Shown here: positions 1 through 9,083 of the stretch, one piece after another
Layout of the letters: each line of letters opens with the position of its first letter
How positions within the stretch are numbered: the stretch's first letter is position 1
From: Ignavibacteriota bacterium
GTDB taxonomy: Bacteria; Bacteroidota; Ignavibacteria; Ignavibacteriales; Ignavibacteriaceae
Assembly: GCA_013285425.1 (NCBI GenBank)
Contig: CP053447.1
Location: 2,486,001-2,550,000 of the forward strand
Length of the DNA: 64,000 bases
Direction: 5' to 3'
Notes under the pieces: generated by a model
Databases searched by the model: none
Told to the model about the DNA's origin: nothing
What the model saw: the letters and a program-made list of their open reading frames with translations, nothing else
Position numbers and translations under genes: made by a program

Positions 1-218
1 TAAACCTTTTGATAATGAATCATTTTTCTATTGAGCTTATAAATCAATAAATTTGAAATGAATATATGGAATAATAAGTTCATTAACTCAGCTATAACTG
101 ACTGCTTATTGATATTTATAAATGAGCTTTATTAGAACTAATATTATAAAATCAATATTTAAGCATTCATGGCTAAAAATTCTGAAGCAAAAAGCGAAAT
201 TCATTTTAGAATCAAATT
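1..218. other. Upstream region with no supported gene
   Basis: AT-rich leader before the first gene. A 64-codon frame that begins here runs into the glycosyltransferase gene in another frame and looks like a shadow. No tRNA or clear promoter was recognised. Confidence 0.5.
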
Positions 219-1508
219 ATGAAAAAAGTTCTCTTCATCTCATATTTTTGGCCTCCTTCCGGGAAAGCTTCACTTCATTGGCCTTTGGATATTATCAGAC
301 ATCTTCCAAAGAATGAAATTGAACCGATTATTCTAACTGTTAAGGAAGAATCATTTACTCAGAAAGATGAGAGCTTATTAAGTAAAGTTGATCCTGACTG
401 GATTACTGTTAAATCCAATGCTTTGGAACCTTTTAACATTTACAGAAAGTTCATCGGAAAAAAGAAAAACGAAAAGCTGATTGCATCAGAAACCATCTCT
501 ACTGAAAATAAAAGTTTAGCTCATAAGATTTCACTTTGGATTCGACTGAATCTATTCATTCCAGATGCCCGCATAGGATGGAATTTTACTGCTTACAGAG
601 CGGCAAAAAAAGTTTATGTTAAAGAAAAGTTTGATGTTATTGTTTCAATCGGACCACCGCATAGTTCCCATCTTATCGGATTGAAATTGAGCAAAAAATT
701 AAATTTACCGCATATTCCGGTTTTAATTGATCCATGGGTTGATATTGTTTACTACAAGAATTTAAAGAGAAGTTGTATTACAAAGAAAATTGATAATCAT
801 CTTGAAAAATCTGTACTGCTAAATGCTGAACAGGTTGTGTTTGTTACAAAATCATCAGAAGATGATTATCTGAATAAATATGAGTTTTTAAAAAACAAAA
901 CAAATGTATTGTATTGGGGATTTGATGAAGATGATTTTAAAAATCTGCCTCTAAATTACCGTTCTGCTGAAAGCATCATCAACAAAAGTGAAAAGGTAAT
1001 TGTTCACGCTGGTAATTTATTTGTATATCAGAATCCAAAGAATTTCTGGCAGCAGATAAAATCTCAAAATGACAGCGGCAGTAATTATAAAATTAAATTT
1101 ATAGGAACTGTTGATCCAATTGTTTTAGATTATCTAAAAGAGATTGGTCTGCAGGATAAAGTCGAGACTTTAGGTTTCCTGCCTTATCCTCAAATGATAA
1201 AACAAATATTCGCGGCAGATATACTTTTAGTATGTGCATCCGAGCCCCGCCACGTACCAGGCAAATTGTTCGAAGCTTTGCGGACCGGAAACCCTGTTAT
1301 TGCTTTTGGAGATGACAATAGTGAAGTAAAGCGAATCATTGAGTCAGCAAATTCAGGTATGATGTTTAGCTATAATGATTCATGTACGAGTTTCTTTGAA
1401 AACTTTGAAAAGATTAAGCCCGATCTGACATTAATAAAAAGTTTTGACCGGGCTTTGATTAGCAAAAAGTTTTTTGAAATTATAAAAAACCTGCTTCATA
1501 AAGGTTAA
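219..1508 (+). CDS. Glycosyltransferase family 4-like protein
   Basis: A 429-residue protein with the two-Rossmann layout of GT-B enzymes. The N-terminal half opens with KKVLFISYFWPPSGKAS, typical of the GT4 acceptor domain. The C-terminal half has a donor-site segment near residues 350-366 (KLFEALRTGNPVIAFGDDN) with the E-x7-G/N pattern expected of GT4. It probably adds a sugar in surface polysaccharide or glycolipid synthesis; donor and acceptor cannot be told from sequence. There is no signal peptide, consistent with a cytoplasmic or membrane-associated enzyme. The ATG is chosen because conserved sequence starts directly at it, although no strong Shine-Dalgarno is visible. It may be the last gene of an operon that starts outside the window. 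Confidence 0.85.
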   Translation: MKKVLFISYFWPPSGKASLHWPLDIIRHLPKNEIEPIILTVKEESFTQKDESLLSKVDPDWITVKSNALEPFNIYRKFIGKKKNEKLIASETISTENKSLAHKISLWIRLNLFIPDARIGWNFTAYRAAKKVYVKEKFDVIVSIGPPHSSHLIGLKLSKKLNLPHIPVLIDPWVDIVYYKNLKRSCITKKIDNHLEKSVLLNAEQVVFVTKSSEDDYLNKYEFLKNKTNVLYWGFDEDDFKNLPLNYRSAESIINKSEKVIVHAGNLFVYQNPKNFWQQIKSQNDSGSNYKIKFIGTVDPIVLDYLKEIGLQDKVETLGFLPYPQMIKQIFAADILLVCASEPRHVPGKLFEALRTGNPVIAFGDDNSEVKRIIESANSGMMFSYNDSCTSFFENFEKIKPDLTLIKSFDRALISKKFFEIIKNLLHKG

Positions 1509-1543
1509 CAAACAATCATTAAATTATTTTGTAATAGTTTGTT
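1507..1543. terminator. Possible weak hairpin between convergent genes
   Basis: Arms AACAAAC and GTTTGTT, with partial extension of the stem, lie between the convergent glycosyltransferase and trans-sulfuration genes. The stem is AT-rich and weak, so this is only a possible terminator. Confidence 0.25.
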
Positions 1544-1597
1544 TCTGAAGCTGTCTTTTATATTAAATTATCTTTTTTTTTAATATAGAGAATAATT

Positions 1598-2803
1598 TCA
1601 CCTGCACAATCCAGCTTCTATAAAACATTTTTTTATCCTCTTAAATGTTCTTTTGATATCATTATCTAAACCGATTGATATTCTTATAAGCCCATCACTT
1701 AATCCCATTGCTCTTCTTTCCTCTTCAGGGATCTCTGAAGACGTACTATGACCGGGAGAAGAAAACAATGTTTTAAAGTAACCGAGACTAACAGCAAGAT
1801 ATCCCACTTTTTCTTTCTGCATATTTTCCATTACTCTATTTGCTTGTTCAGATGAGCCGGCATCAATTGCGAGCATACCGCCAAAGCCAAATCCTTCATT
1901 CATTATTCTCTTCAGCAGTTTATGTCCTTTATGTGATTTAAGACCGGGATAAAATACTTTACATCCAAGTTTCTGAAAATTTTCTGCTAAGTATAAAGCA
2001 TTCTCACTATGTTTTTCGATTCTTATGTGAAGTGAATGTAAGTTTTTCATAATTGATGCAGCTCGAAAACTGTCCAGCACTGGTCCAAGTAGCATAGAAG
2101 CACCTGAGTTTATATCAGTTAACTGTGAAATAAATTCTTTTGAACTGCAAACACAACCGGCAACACAATCGCTTGTTCCATTTATAAACTTTGTTAAACT
2201 ATGAACAACGATATGAGCACCTAAACGTATGGGAGAAATAATAACAGGACTAAAAGTATTATCAATTACAAGTTTAATTCCATTATCATTTGCAATCTCA
2301 GACAATTTGGGAATATCAGCTACTTCTAATAACGGATTACTGACAGATTCACAATAAATCAGTTTAGTTTTTTTTGTAACTGCCTTTTTAACCGCAGATA
2401 AATCCTGAGTGTTCACAAACTTTACTTTAATTCCAAACTTTGGTAAAAAGTTTTTAAAGAACGCATAAGTTCCGCCATAAATTGTTCTGCTTGAAACTAT
2501 TTCATCACCGCTGTTACAAAGTTGTAAAACAACACAGGATATTGCACCCATTCCTGATGAAGTTACAATTGCTGCTTCAGAATCCTCAAGTTTAGAAAGG
2601 GCATCTGCAAGATATTTGTTTGTCGGATTCCAATGACGGGAATATAAAAAACAACCTTCGATTTCCTGTTCAAACAATTCATTCATTGTTTGCGGATTAA
2701 GAAAAGTATAAGTTGATGAATCTGTTATAGATGGGTTAACGTCCCCATATTCGCCAAAAACCAAATAATCTTGTATTTCACTAATAGGATCATAATGATG
2801 CAT
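1598..2803 (-). CDS. PLP-dependent trans-sulfuration enzyme (cystathionine gamma-synthase / methionine gamma-lyase family)
   Basis: A 401-residue Cys/Met metabolism PLP enzyme. Family motifs are visible: YSRHWNPT (53-61) at the active site, SSGMGAIS (82-89) binding the cofactor phosphate, D181 in VIDNTFSP contacting the pyridine nitrogen, and K205 in HSLTKFING as the Schiff-base lysine. The length matches the family. Whether it is a gamma-synthase, gamma-lyase or acylhomoserine sulfhydrylase cannot be fixed from these motifs. The start is preceded by an AGGAGG-like ribosome binding site. It is divergent from rpiA, with about 105 bp between them for both promoters. Confidence 0.88.
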   Translation of the reverse strand: MHHYDPISEIQDYLVFGEYGDVNPSITDSSTYTFLNPQTMNELFEQEIEGCFLYSRHWNPTNKYLADALSKLEDSEAAIVTSSGMGAISCVVLQLCNSGDEIVSSRTIYGGTYAFFKNFLPKFGIKVKFVNTQDLSAVKKAVTKKTKLIYCESVSNPLLEVADIPKLSEIANDNGIKLVIDNTFSPVIISPIRLGAHIVVHSLTKFINGTSDCVAGCVCSSKEFISQLTDINSGASMLLGPVLDSFRAASIMKNLHSLHIRIEKHSENALYLAENFQKLGCKVFYPGLKSHKGHKLLKRIMNEGFGFGGMLAIDAGSSEQANRVMENMQKEKVGYLAVSLGYFKTLFSSPGHSTSSEIPEEERRAMGLSDGLIRISIGLDNDIKRTFKRIKKCFIEAGLCR

Positions 2804-2908
2804 AACTCCTCCTTTATTTTTAACGAATCATTTATGTATTAGAATTTTTATTTTTTCTATTACTAAATTACGATTGTTAAAGAATTAATTCATTACAAAT
2901 AAAATATT

Positions 2909-3577
2909 ATGAACGAAAAACAACTTGCAGCGGAAAAATCGATTGAATTTATTAAAAGTGGAATGATACTCGGATTGGGTACTGGCTCGACCGTTTATTT
3001 TTTAGTTAAAAAACTTGCTGAATTAATAAATGATGGGCTTAGTGTTAAATGTGTATCTACTTCAAGACAAACAACTGAGCTTGCAAATAGTCTGGGTATA
3101 AATATTTTTGAATTTAATCAGGTTAATTATATTGATTTAACAATTGATGGTGCTGATGAAGTTGATGAAAATCTAAACGGTATTAAAGGCGGAGGCGGAG
3201 CTCTTTTATTTGAAAAAATTGCTGCTTCAAATTCCAAACAGATAATATGGATAGTTGACTCGAAGAAATTCGTTAAAACATTAGGAAAGTTTCCATTGCC
3301 TGTTGAAGTTGTTCAGTATGGTTATAAATCATTATTAAATAAATTTATCGATTTAGCTTATAAACCTGTGTTGAGAAAGAAAGATAATGATATTTATTTA
3401 ACTGATTCAGGAAATTATATAATTGATTTACACTTAAACGAAATACAAAATCCTTTTGAGTTAGAAATGAAAATAAAAATGCTGCCCGGTGTTGTAGAAG
3501 TCGGTTTGTTTAACAACATCGCCAGCGTAGTAATAATTGGCAGGGGTGAATCAACCCAAATAATTAAAAGAAAATAA
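2909..3577 (+). CDS. rpiA: Ribose-5-phosphate isomerase A
   Basis: Interconverts ribose 5-phosphate and ribulose 5-phosphate in the non-oxidative pentose phosphate pathway. At 222 residues it has the usual RpiA length. The phosphate-binding GLGTGST lies at 22-28. The catalytic block DGADEVDENL starts at D80, followed by KGGGGALLFE; D80, D83, K93 and E102 line up with the residues known to be essential in the E. coli enzyme. Cytoplasmic. A small membrane-protein gene lies convergent just downstream. Confidence 0.95.
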   Translation: MNEKQLAAEKSIEFIKSGMILGLGTGSTVYFLVKKLAELINDGLSVKCVSTSRQTTELANSLGINIFEFNQVNYIDLTIDGADEVDENLNGIKGGGGALLFEKIAASNSKQIIWIVDSKKFVKTLGKFPLPVEVVQYGYKSLLNKFIDLAYKPVLRKKDNDIYLTDSGNYIIDLHLNEIQNPFELEMKIKMLPGVVEVGLFNNIASVVIIGRGESTQIIKRK

Positions 3578-3594
3578 AATGGTGCAGATAATTA

Positions 3595-3708
3595 TTATTT
3601 ATCTGCTCCTAATTTCTTTAATTCCTGTGATACTTTTCTTGAATTAATAAATCCAAAAGCTAAAAGCGCAACTAAAAATAAAATTACTCCGATTTCAGTA
3701 AATCCCAT
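3595..3708 (-). CDS. 37-residue single-pass membrane protein, TatA-like in outline
   Basis: Found by reading the minus strand. It begins MGFTEIGVILFLVALLAFG, followed by a short basic helix ending QELKKLGADK and a TAA stop. A GGAAGAA ribosome binding site lies about 6 nt before the ATG. The layout of an acidic residue near position 5, one hydrophobic helix, FG, then an amphipathic basic helix resembles the N-terminus of TatA/TatE, but it is shorter than any usual TatA and lacks the hinge proline. It could equally be an unrelated small membrane protein. Confidence 0.5.
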   Translation of the reverse strand: MGFTEIGVILFLVALLAFGFINSRKVSQELKKLGADK

Positions 3709-3896
3709 TATAATTCTTCCTTTCTTCAAATAGTTTGACTTGTTAAAATTACAAGCTTAATGCCACTTAGATTATCGGAAAATGCTCTGAATTTGTTTAG
3801 ATAGTCTATGATATGAAATGTCTTACCTGTGTAAAGGTAAATATTACCTGTGCATTTTTCCCGGCAATATTTGTCAGATTTCAAAAACTAAAAGAT

Positions 3897-5468
3897 TTAG
3901 TTTTGATGCTCTCTTCGCAAAAGATCGTTGATTTCCTTAACAGGACTAAAAGTGGAGATATGAACTTCAATAAAAACTGTAATCCAATCAGCCATAGCTC
4001 CATTCCACAAGCCTGGCAATTCCAAAGCTTTTAATTGAATTCCACCTTTGGATTTTTTTGTAATGATTCCGCTTTTGTGATCGATAAAATTGAGAAGATT
4101 AAAGTTATTTCCCTTGTAGTCTCGTAATCCGCAAATAAGATCAACGGGATTAAAATGAGTAGATTCAGTGAAAATCTTTTTTTGTTGTTCATCTTTTAAA
4201 TTTATCTGCGCCTGCTCAACAATTTGTAAAGATAAGGTTCCATCATCTTCTTTAACCCAAAATGGTCCGCCGCCCGGTTCACCTTCATTTTTAACCATTC
4301 CACATACTCTTAAAGGGCGGTTTAATTTTTTATAAAGATAATTAACTTTTTCTGTATTGGAATAGCTATCAAATTCATCTGAAGTATGAATAAATATTTT
4401 ATCTTTACAAAAACTAATTATCTCATCAAGAACAACTGTTTCAGGATTACAATCATCAAGTATTTTCAGATATTTAAACACCTGATTCTGTATCTGAACT
4501 AAATATCCCGTTAATAATTTTTTATAAAAGATCGTTTCTTCCGAAAGCGGCTCAACAGACAGATTATCTATATTTTTTATAATCACAATATCTGCATTAA
4601 GATCGTTTAAATTTTCAATCAAAGCTCCATGCCCGGCTGGACGCATTATGATCTTACCATCTTTATCAAAAAGAATTTCGTTATTTTCATTCACAGCAAC
4701 AGTATCAGTGGATTTTTTTTGAAATGAATGGCTATGAATTAACTTGAAATCTTTTTTCAGTTTATCCCTAAATTCATCAACTATTTTTGTGAAAAGGTTC
4801 TTATGTTCTTCAGATATTGTAAAGTGTATCTTAACTTGTTTATTCTTGTCTAAAACGTAGTTTAATGATTCATAAATATGCTCTTCAAATGCAGTTCTGT
4901 TTTCATTGTTGTATTTATGAAACTTAATTGCTCCTTTAGGTTTAGAAGAATAGTTAAGACCGGGTTCAAAAAGTAATGCTTTAAGAATTCTGAATGGCTT
5001 ACTTGAAATATTTTCACTTAATTCTTCATCATTAAGATTTAAGTCTTTTTTAATATCATCGTAAAAGGCAAACTGACTGAGATTTGTAAGAAAATCATAA
5101 ACAGCTTTATAATTTTTATTGTCCTTTGCCAGTTTGTTTAATGAATCCAAATCGAGTTCAATATTTTCATTTAAAACAAGTATTAATTTCTGAAACATTC
5201 TGGATGCTGCTCCTGAAGCAGGAACAAACTTCATCAATCTTCCATCTTCAGCAGCTTCAGAATGTAATTTCAATAAACTATCAAATTCGTTTGGCTTAAT
5301 CCGGATTATTCCATCTGAAATTGTGCAAGGTCTGTCTAAAATGGGAGTTTTAACACCAGTATAAAATAATTTTAATTGTTGTCTTATAGTATCAAGATTA
5401 ACGCTGTCCGGGACTATCTTATCAAGTATCTTTTCAATTTTTTTTATTTCCTTCTCAATGAAATCCAT
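3897..5468 (-). CDS. DUF4301 family protein
   Basis: A 523-residue cytoplasmic protein matching the conserved DUF4301 family of the Bacteroidota/Chlorobi group. Recognisable blocks are FVPASGAASRMFQKL near residue 80, RPAGHGALIENLNDLNADIVIIKNIDN in the middle, and NEGEPGGGPFWVK further on. The family has been likened to nucleotidyltransferases because of its glycine-rich phosphate-binding-like loops, but no reaction is established. It lies 5 bp downstream of the 151-residue hypothetical gene on the same strand, so the two are probably co-transcribed. Confidence 0.8.
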   Translation of the reverse strand: MDFIEKEIKKIEKILDKIVPDSVNLDTIRQQLKLFYTGVKTPILDRPCTISDGIIRIKPNEFDSLLKLHSEAAEDGRLMKFVPASGAASRMFQKLILVLNENIELDLDSLNKLAKDNKNYKAVYDFLTNLSQFAFYDDIKKDLNLNDEELSENISSKPFRILKALLFEPGLNYSSKPKGAIKFHKYNNENRTAFEEHIYESLNYVLDKNKQVKIHFTISEEHKNLFTKIVDEFRDKLKKDFKLIHSHSFQKKSTDTVAVNENNEILFDKDGKIIMRPAGHGALIENLNDLNADIVIIKNIDNLSVEPLSEETIFYKKLLTGYLVQIQNQVFKYLKILDDCNPETVVLDEIISFCKDKIFIHTSDEFDSYSNTEKVNYLYKKLNRPLRVCGMVKNEGEPGGGPFWVKEDDGTLSLQIVEQAQINLKDEQQKKIFTESTHFNPVDLICGLRDYKGNNFNLLNFIDHKSGIITKKSKGGIQLKALELPGLWNGAMADWITVFIEVHISTFSPVKEINDLLRREHQN

Positions 5469-5473
5469 ATCTT

Positions 5474-5929
5474 TTATCCCAATGCGATACTAATAGCAGG
5501 TATCAGACCAAGTTTAACATTTATTGTTTTAAGTGTCAGTTCTCCTACTTTAATTTTTTCACTGAAATCACTTGCTTTAAACAGACTCTCGAGAATAATA
5601 ATTACAAGTTTATTTTCTTCAGCTTCCTCCAAGACTAATTTTCTTTTTTCCGTGTCTATTGTACCTAAAAACTTAAAGACAATTGTAATATCCGGTGGAA
5701 TTCCTAATGAAGTATTAATACCCCCTATCTGATAACCGGCATCTGTAAAAACACTTCTATAACGATCTATGGTTTCAAAAATCTCGTCAATCTTGGAAAC
5801 TCCTTTTTCCTTAAACAGACTAATTATTTCATTTTTATCATTTTCAATCATGAATTCGTTTAAGCCGGTTACTTTATCTTTTAATGAATCAGAAAGTGAT
5901 TTAGCTTTATCCAGAATGCCTTCGGTCAT
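5474..5929 (-). CDS. Conserved hypothetical protein
   Basis: A 151-residue protein of unknown function with no signal peptide or membrane helix. The first 60 residues are predicted helical and charged. The rest alternates hydrophobic beta-like stretches (LVIIILESLF, TLKTINVKLGLIPAISIAL). It starts at an ATG preceded by AAAGGATATCAAA. It is followed after 5 bp by the DUF4301 gene, suggesting a two-gene operon. Confidence 0.65.
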   Translation of the reverse strand: MTEGILDKAKSLSDSLKDKVTGLNEFMIENDKNEIISLFKEKGVSKIDEIFETIDRYRSVFTDAGYQIGGINTSLGIPPDITIVFKFLGTIDTEKRKLVLEEAEENKLVIIILESLFKASDFSEKIKVGELTLKTINVKLGLIPAISIALG

Positions 5930-6124
5930 TTTGATATCCTTTGACTTTATTATTAAAAAGAATAGAATTTTTCTTACACCAATAATAACATTTAAAAAAT
6001 TTGTTAACTATATTTTCACTATATCAGGCTCTTGTTAGGTAATTTGATTTACTTTTAAAAAAATGATATGCAAAAACCTGAGATAAACTAAATTCTTTTA
6101 ATCTGTTTTGTTTGTTGGAAAAAA

Positions 6125-6535
6125 CTATTTTCCGAGAGGAATTAATGTCATTATTGTTTCCGATTTGTTTAATAGAGTTAAAGTATTTCCTTCAAGCTTG
6201 AATTCTTTAACCCGCTTAATTGCAGATAAAAAAGCTTCTTCCGGACTATTCTGACAATGCATTTTTGTAACTGCGCCCGGCTCTAAAGAAATTAAATTCT
6301 TATCCGTTTTAAAAGATCCAATAAACCTGTTACAACCGGTTGATCCAAAAAGTTTATTATTGTTTCCAAAATTTAATGTGGGAAAACCATCAGGCTGATT
6401 TCCTGGATTGATTTTTTTCCCCATAATTGAAATTACTTTCCATTCATTATCAGAAAGATTGGTTAATAAGTCCGGGCTGCTGCACGCAGAAATAAATGAG
6501 ATCATTACACTTAAGAATAAAAAAATTTTCATCAT
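6125..6535 (-). CDS. META-domain (HslJ-like) lipoprotein
   Basis: A 136-residue lipoprotein. The N-terminus MMKIFLFLSVMISFISAC has a lipobox ending ISAC at C18. The body is a META domain: NEWKVISIMG, then the family signature GSTGCNRFIGSF, and the TKMHC block. META/HslJ proteins are envelope proteins, associated in E. coli with novobiocin resistance, with no known enzymatic activity. It is probably anchored to the outer membrane facing the periplasm. Confidence 0.85.
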   Translation of the reverse strand: MMKIFLFLSVMISFISACSSPDLLTNLSDNEWKVISIMGKKINPGNQPDGFPTLNFGNNNKLFGSTGCNRFIGSFKTDKNLISLEPGAVTKMHCQNSPEEAFLSAIKRVKEFKLEGNTLTLLNKSETIMTLIPLGK

Positions 6536-6623
6536 AATATTATAATTTGTATTGATAGTTTTGGTTTAGCAAAGATAATTGGAACTTTAATTATCATCAA
6601 AGTAATTTTTTGTACCAGATATA

Positions 6624-6654
6624 AAAAAACCCCGCTATTATTTTAAGCGGGGTC
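6624..6654 (-). terminator. Rho-independent terminator of the T9SS-protein gene
   Basis: Read on the minus strand, ACCCCGCTT and AGCGGGGT arms close a short loop and are followed by a run of seven T. It lies about 60-90 bp beyond the stop of the T9SS-sorted protein. Confidence 0.85.
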
Positions 6655-6712
6655 AGCAATTAAATATTTTGAGCCAACTTAGTTTTATAATACTAAGAAA
6701 TTTTTCTCCGGA

Positions 6713-7999
6713 TTATTTTATCATCGTCATTTTACGGGTTTGAACAAATCCATTAGCTTCAAGTTTATACAGATAAATTCCACTATTAAGATTTTTAGCA
6801 TCAAAATTAATTGTGTGATTTCCGGCTTCAACAAATCCGTTAACTAAGTTCTGAACTTCCTGTCCAAGCAAGTTATAAACTGAAAGTTTTACATTACCTG
6901 ATAGCGGAACAGAGAAAGAAATTTTAGTACTAGGATTAAATGGGTTTGGATAGTTTTGTGATAATTCAAATTTTGCCGGAGCCGAGATAACTGCTTCTAC
7001 TATATTTGAATATTCAAACGAACCATTAAAATCAACTTGCTTTAATCTATAATAATATTTTCCTTCAGTCAGGTTTTTGTCCATATAAGAATAATGCTGA
7101 GCTTGCGTTACTGTTCCTTTACCGTTAACAAATGTAATACTTTGCCAGTCTGAGTTAGTTGATTTGCGCTCTACAATAAAACCAGAATTATTAGTTTCTG
7201 TAGCCGTTGACCAGTTTAATATCACATTATTGTTATCAGTTATTGCAGTAAATGAAGTAAGTTCAACAGGAACTACTAAATCAACCCATTGTGTTGAAAC
7301 TCTGATTCCATCAACCGATACTTTATAAGACTGAGCACCTTGTCTTAAAGCGATCGCATCGATAATGTCTTGTCCGTTTGTCGAGGAATTCAGAACTTCA
7401 GGTGTACCCGCTGCTGTTTCATCAACTGGAACTCCAGAATTAAACACCCATAGTTTACATTCATCAGCACCACTGGTATTAATTGTATATTTAACAAAAA
7501 CAAGATATGTTGTATTGTAAGCAAAATCGGTTGTTCCCATTGTGAAGGTTGATGTATTGCTCAATCCAAATCTTAGATTACCCGAAACATCCTGAACAAA
7601 AAGTCTTGCTGAAAATGTTGTAAATGTAGTTGGTGAAGTGCGGTTTCCTATATGGATAAAATAATCTGCTGTTGCAGATGCAGAAGCAACATTAGCCAGA
7701 AAAGAATAATATATCACATCCCCGTGTAAGTAAATTGAATCAATTCCAATATTAACATCTTCACGTGAACCAGCACCGCCTTCGATATCAACATGATTTC
7801 CGATTCCTGAAGAAGGATATCCGGTATAGTTTAAACTTCCCGATTGAACCAGTATTGCAGAAGCAGCACCGCTATGTTTAGTCCATCCATGCCATATTAG
7901 TGAATCACCAACGGCATAGTTAAAATCTTCTACCAAAAGTTGACCATAAGAAAGACTGAACGGTAAAAGAAAGATAAATAATAAAAGCAGTTTTTTCAT
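6713..7999 (-). CDS. T9SS type A sorting-domain secreted protein
   Basis: A 428-residue secreted protein. The signal peptide MKKLLLLFIFLLPFSLSYGQ is followed by a beta-rich region (LamG/jelly-roll-like in character) over about residues 20-240. An Fn3-like segment follows (PVELTSFTAITDNNNVILNWSTATETNNSGFIVERK). The C-terminal type IX sorting domain contains YPNPFNPSTKI and LLGQEVQNL and ends in KMTMIK. Export would be across the outer membrane by the PorSS/T9SS, probably with surface attachment or release. No catalytic motif was seen. A strong terminator follows and about 290 bp of leader precedes it, so it is monocistronic. Confidence 0.9.
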   Translation of the reverse strand: MKKLLLLFIFLLPFSLSYGQLLVEDFNYAVGDSLIWHGWTKHSGAASAILVQSGSLNYTGYPSSGIGNHVDIEGGAGSREDVNIGIDSIYLHGDVIYYSFLANVASASATADYFIHIGNRTSPTTFTTFSARLFVQDVSGNLRFGLSNTSTFTMGTTDFAYNTTYLVFVKYTINTSGADECKLWVFNSGVPVDETAAGTPEVLNSSTNGQDIIDAIALRQGAQSYKVSVDGIRVSTQWVDLVVPVELTSFTAITDNNNVILNWSTATETNNSGFIVERKSTNSDWQSITFVNGKGTVTQAQHYSYMDKNLTEGKYYYRLKQVDFNGSFEYSNIVEAVISAPAKFELSQNYPNPFNPSTKISFSVPLSGNVKLSVYNLLGQEVQNLVNGFVEAGNHTINFDAKNLNSGIYLYKLEANGFVQTRKMTMIK

Positions 8000-8288
8000 A
8001 GCGAGCCCTCCTATAAAAAATTAAGGAATAGTTTAATTGAATATTTATTTTTTAAGAACTATTTGTCTTAATTGAAATAGCTTATAAGAGTATAATTTCC
8101 AACTATAAGCTATAAAAAGGTTATCATATAATCCACCTTTTGAAATAATTTTTTCAATTCGAAAGTACTAAGTTCCCCTCTCAACTTGTTAGACAGAGCT
8201 TAAATATTAATAAACGATGCACTCAACTTAAAGAACTGATTGTTGCCTTAATTATTATTAGGTATTTATGTACTAATAAAAGCTTACT
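8000..8288. other. Intergenic region between T9SS gene and DUF3108 gene
   Basis: 289 bp holding the promoter region of the T9SS-protein gene and the 3' end of the minus-strand operon. No small gene, tRNA or clear hairpin was recognised. Confidence 0.5.
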
Positions 8289-9083
8289 TTATTTTCTTTT
8301 GGAAGTTAATTTACCATAAACACCCTGATAGCCAGTTAAGTCTGCATCAATTGCCCCGACTACAACTTTGGTTTTCACTCTTACAGGTATTTTAGCTTCA
8401 TCATCTGTCAGCCATATCATAATACTTCCCTCGCTTTTAAACAATCCGCCTTCCTGAACAAGCGGCTCAACAATAATGCAGTCGAATTTACCGGCTTTTA
8501 CCTCAATTGTTTCTTTTCCGTGATAAACAACATCAAGATCGTGAACTTTGTTTTTATAAAAATTCTTTAAGGGAATTTTATCCCCGACTTTTAACCCTGA
8601 GTAATCCAGAGTGCGGGCAAAAAAGAATGCTGAAACAATATCATTTACGTATATTGGAATATCATATTGTCCTTCACTTGTTTTAGCTTTACCTTTTCTC
8701 TGATCAAAAAAAGCTGAAAAATCGCGGGAGAATTTCCCTTCCCGTATATGCTGCTCAAATCTCCAGGGAAATATCCCTTCAACATCAATGTATGTTTCAT
8801 ATCTATCACGAACTTTAAAAAATCCATCAAATGAAGGAACGGTATTAACTTCAAAAGTAACATGATATGTATCTCTGCCGGACATTTTTTTTATTGCTGG
8901 AATTTCAAATGATGCTATCCCTGCTGTAACGAAACCGTATTTAACATCAAAAGTCAGTTTTTCACCTTGACGGAAAGCGTTATTCTCAACTTTGCGGAAT
9001 TCATCTTTCTTTTGTGCTTCTAAAGAAACACCTGTTCCGATGATAAGAATAATTAATATATATATATTCAAAAAGTATCTCAT
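8289..9083 (-). CDS. DUF3108 domain-containing exported protein
   Basis: A 264-residue protein with signal peptide MRYFLNIYILIILIIGTGVSLEAQ. The DUF3108 domain starts at FRQGEKLTFDVKYGFVTAGIASFEI, and family blocks YETYIDVEG, PFRFEQ-like PWRFEQHIREG and IMIWLTDDEAKIPVRVK follow. It is predicted periplasmic or outer-membrane-associated and beta-rich; the family function is unknown. It is the last gene of the minus-strand operon, directly abutting the GT9 gene, which suggests an envelope role. Confidence 0.85.
   Translation of the reverse strand: MRYFLNIYILIILIIGTGVSLEAQKKDEFRKVENNAFRQGEKLTFDVKYGFVTAGIASFEIPAIKKMSGRDTYHVTFEVNTVPSFDGFFKVRDRYETYIDVEGIFPWRFEQHIREGKFSRDFSAFFDQRKGKAKTSEGQYDIPIYVNDIVSAFFFARTLDYSGLKVGDKIPLKNFYKNKVHDLDVVYHGKETIEVKAGKFDCIIVEPLVQEGGLFKSEGSIMIWLTDDEAKIPVRVKTKVVVGAIDADLTGYQGVYGKLTSKRK

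Noticed and set aside
122..316. 64-codon ORF at the window start
   Set aside because: It overlaps the clear glycosyltransferase start in another frame and has no family features.
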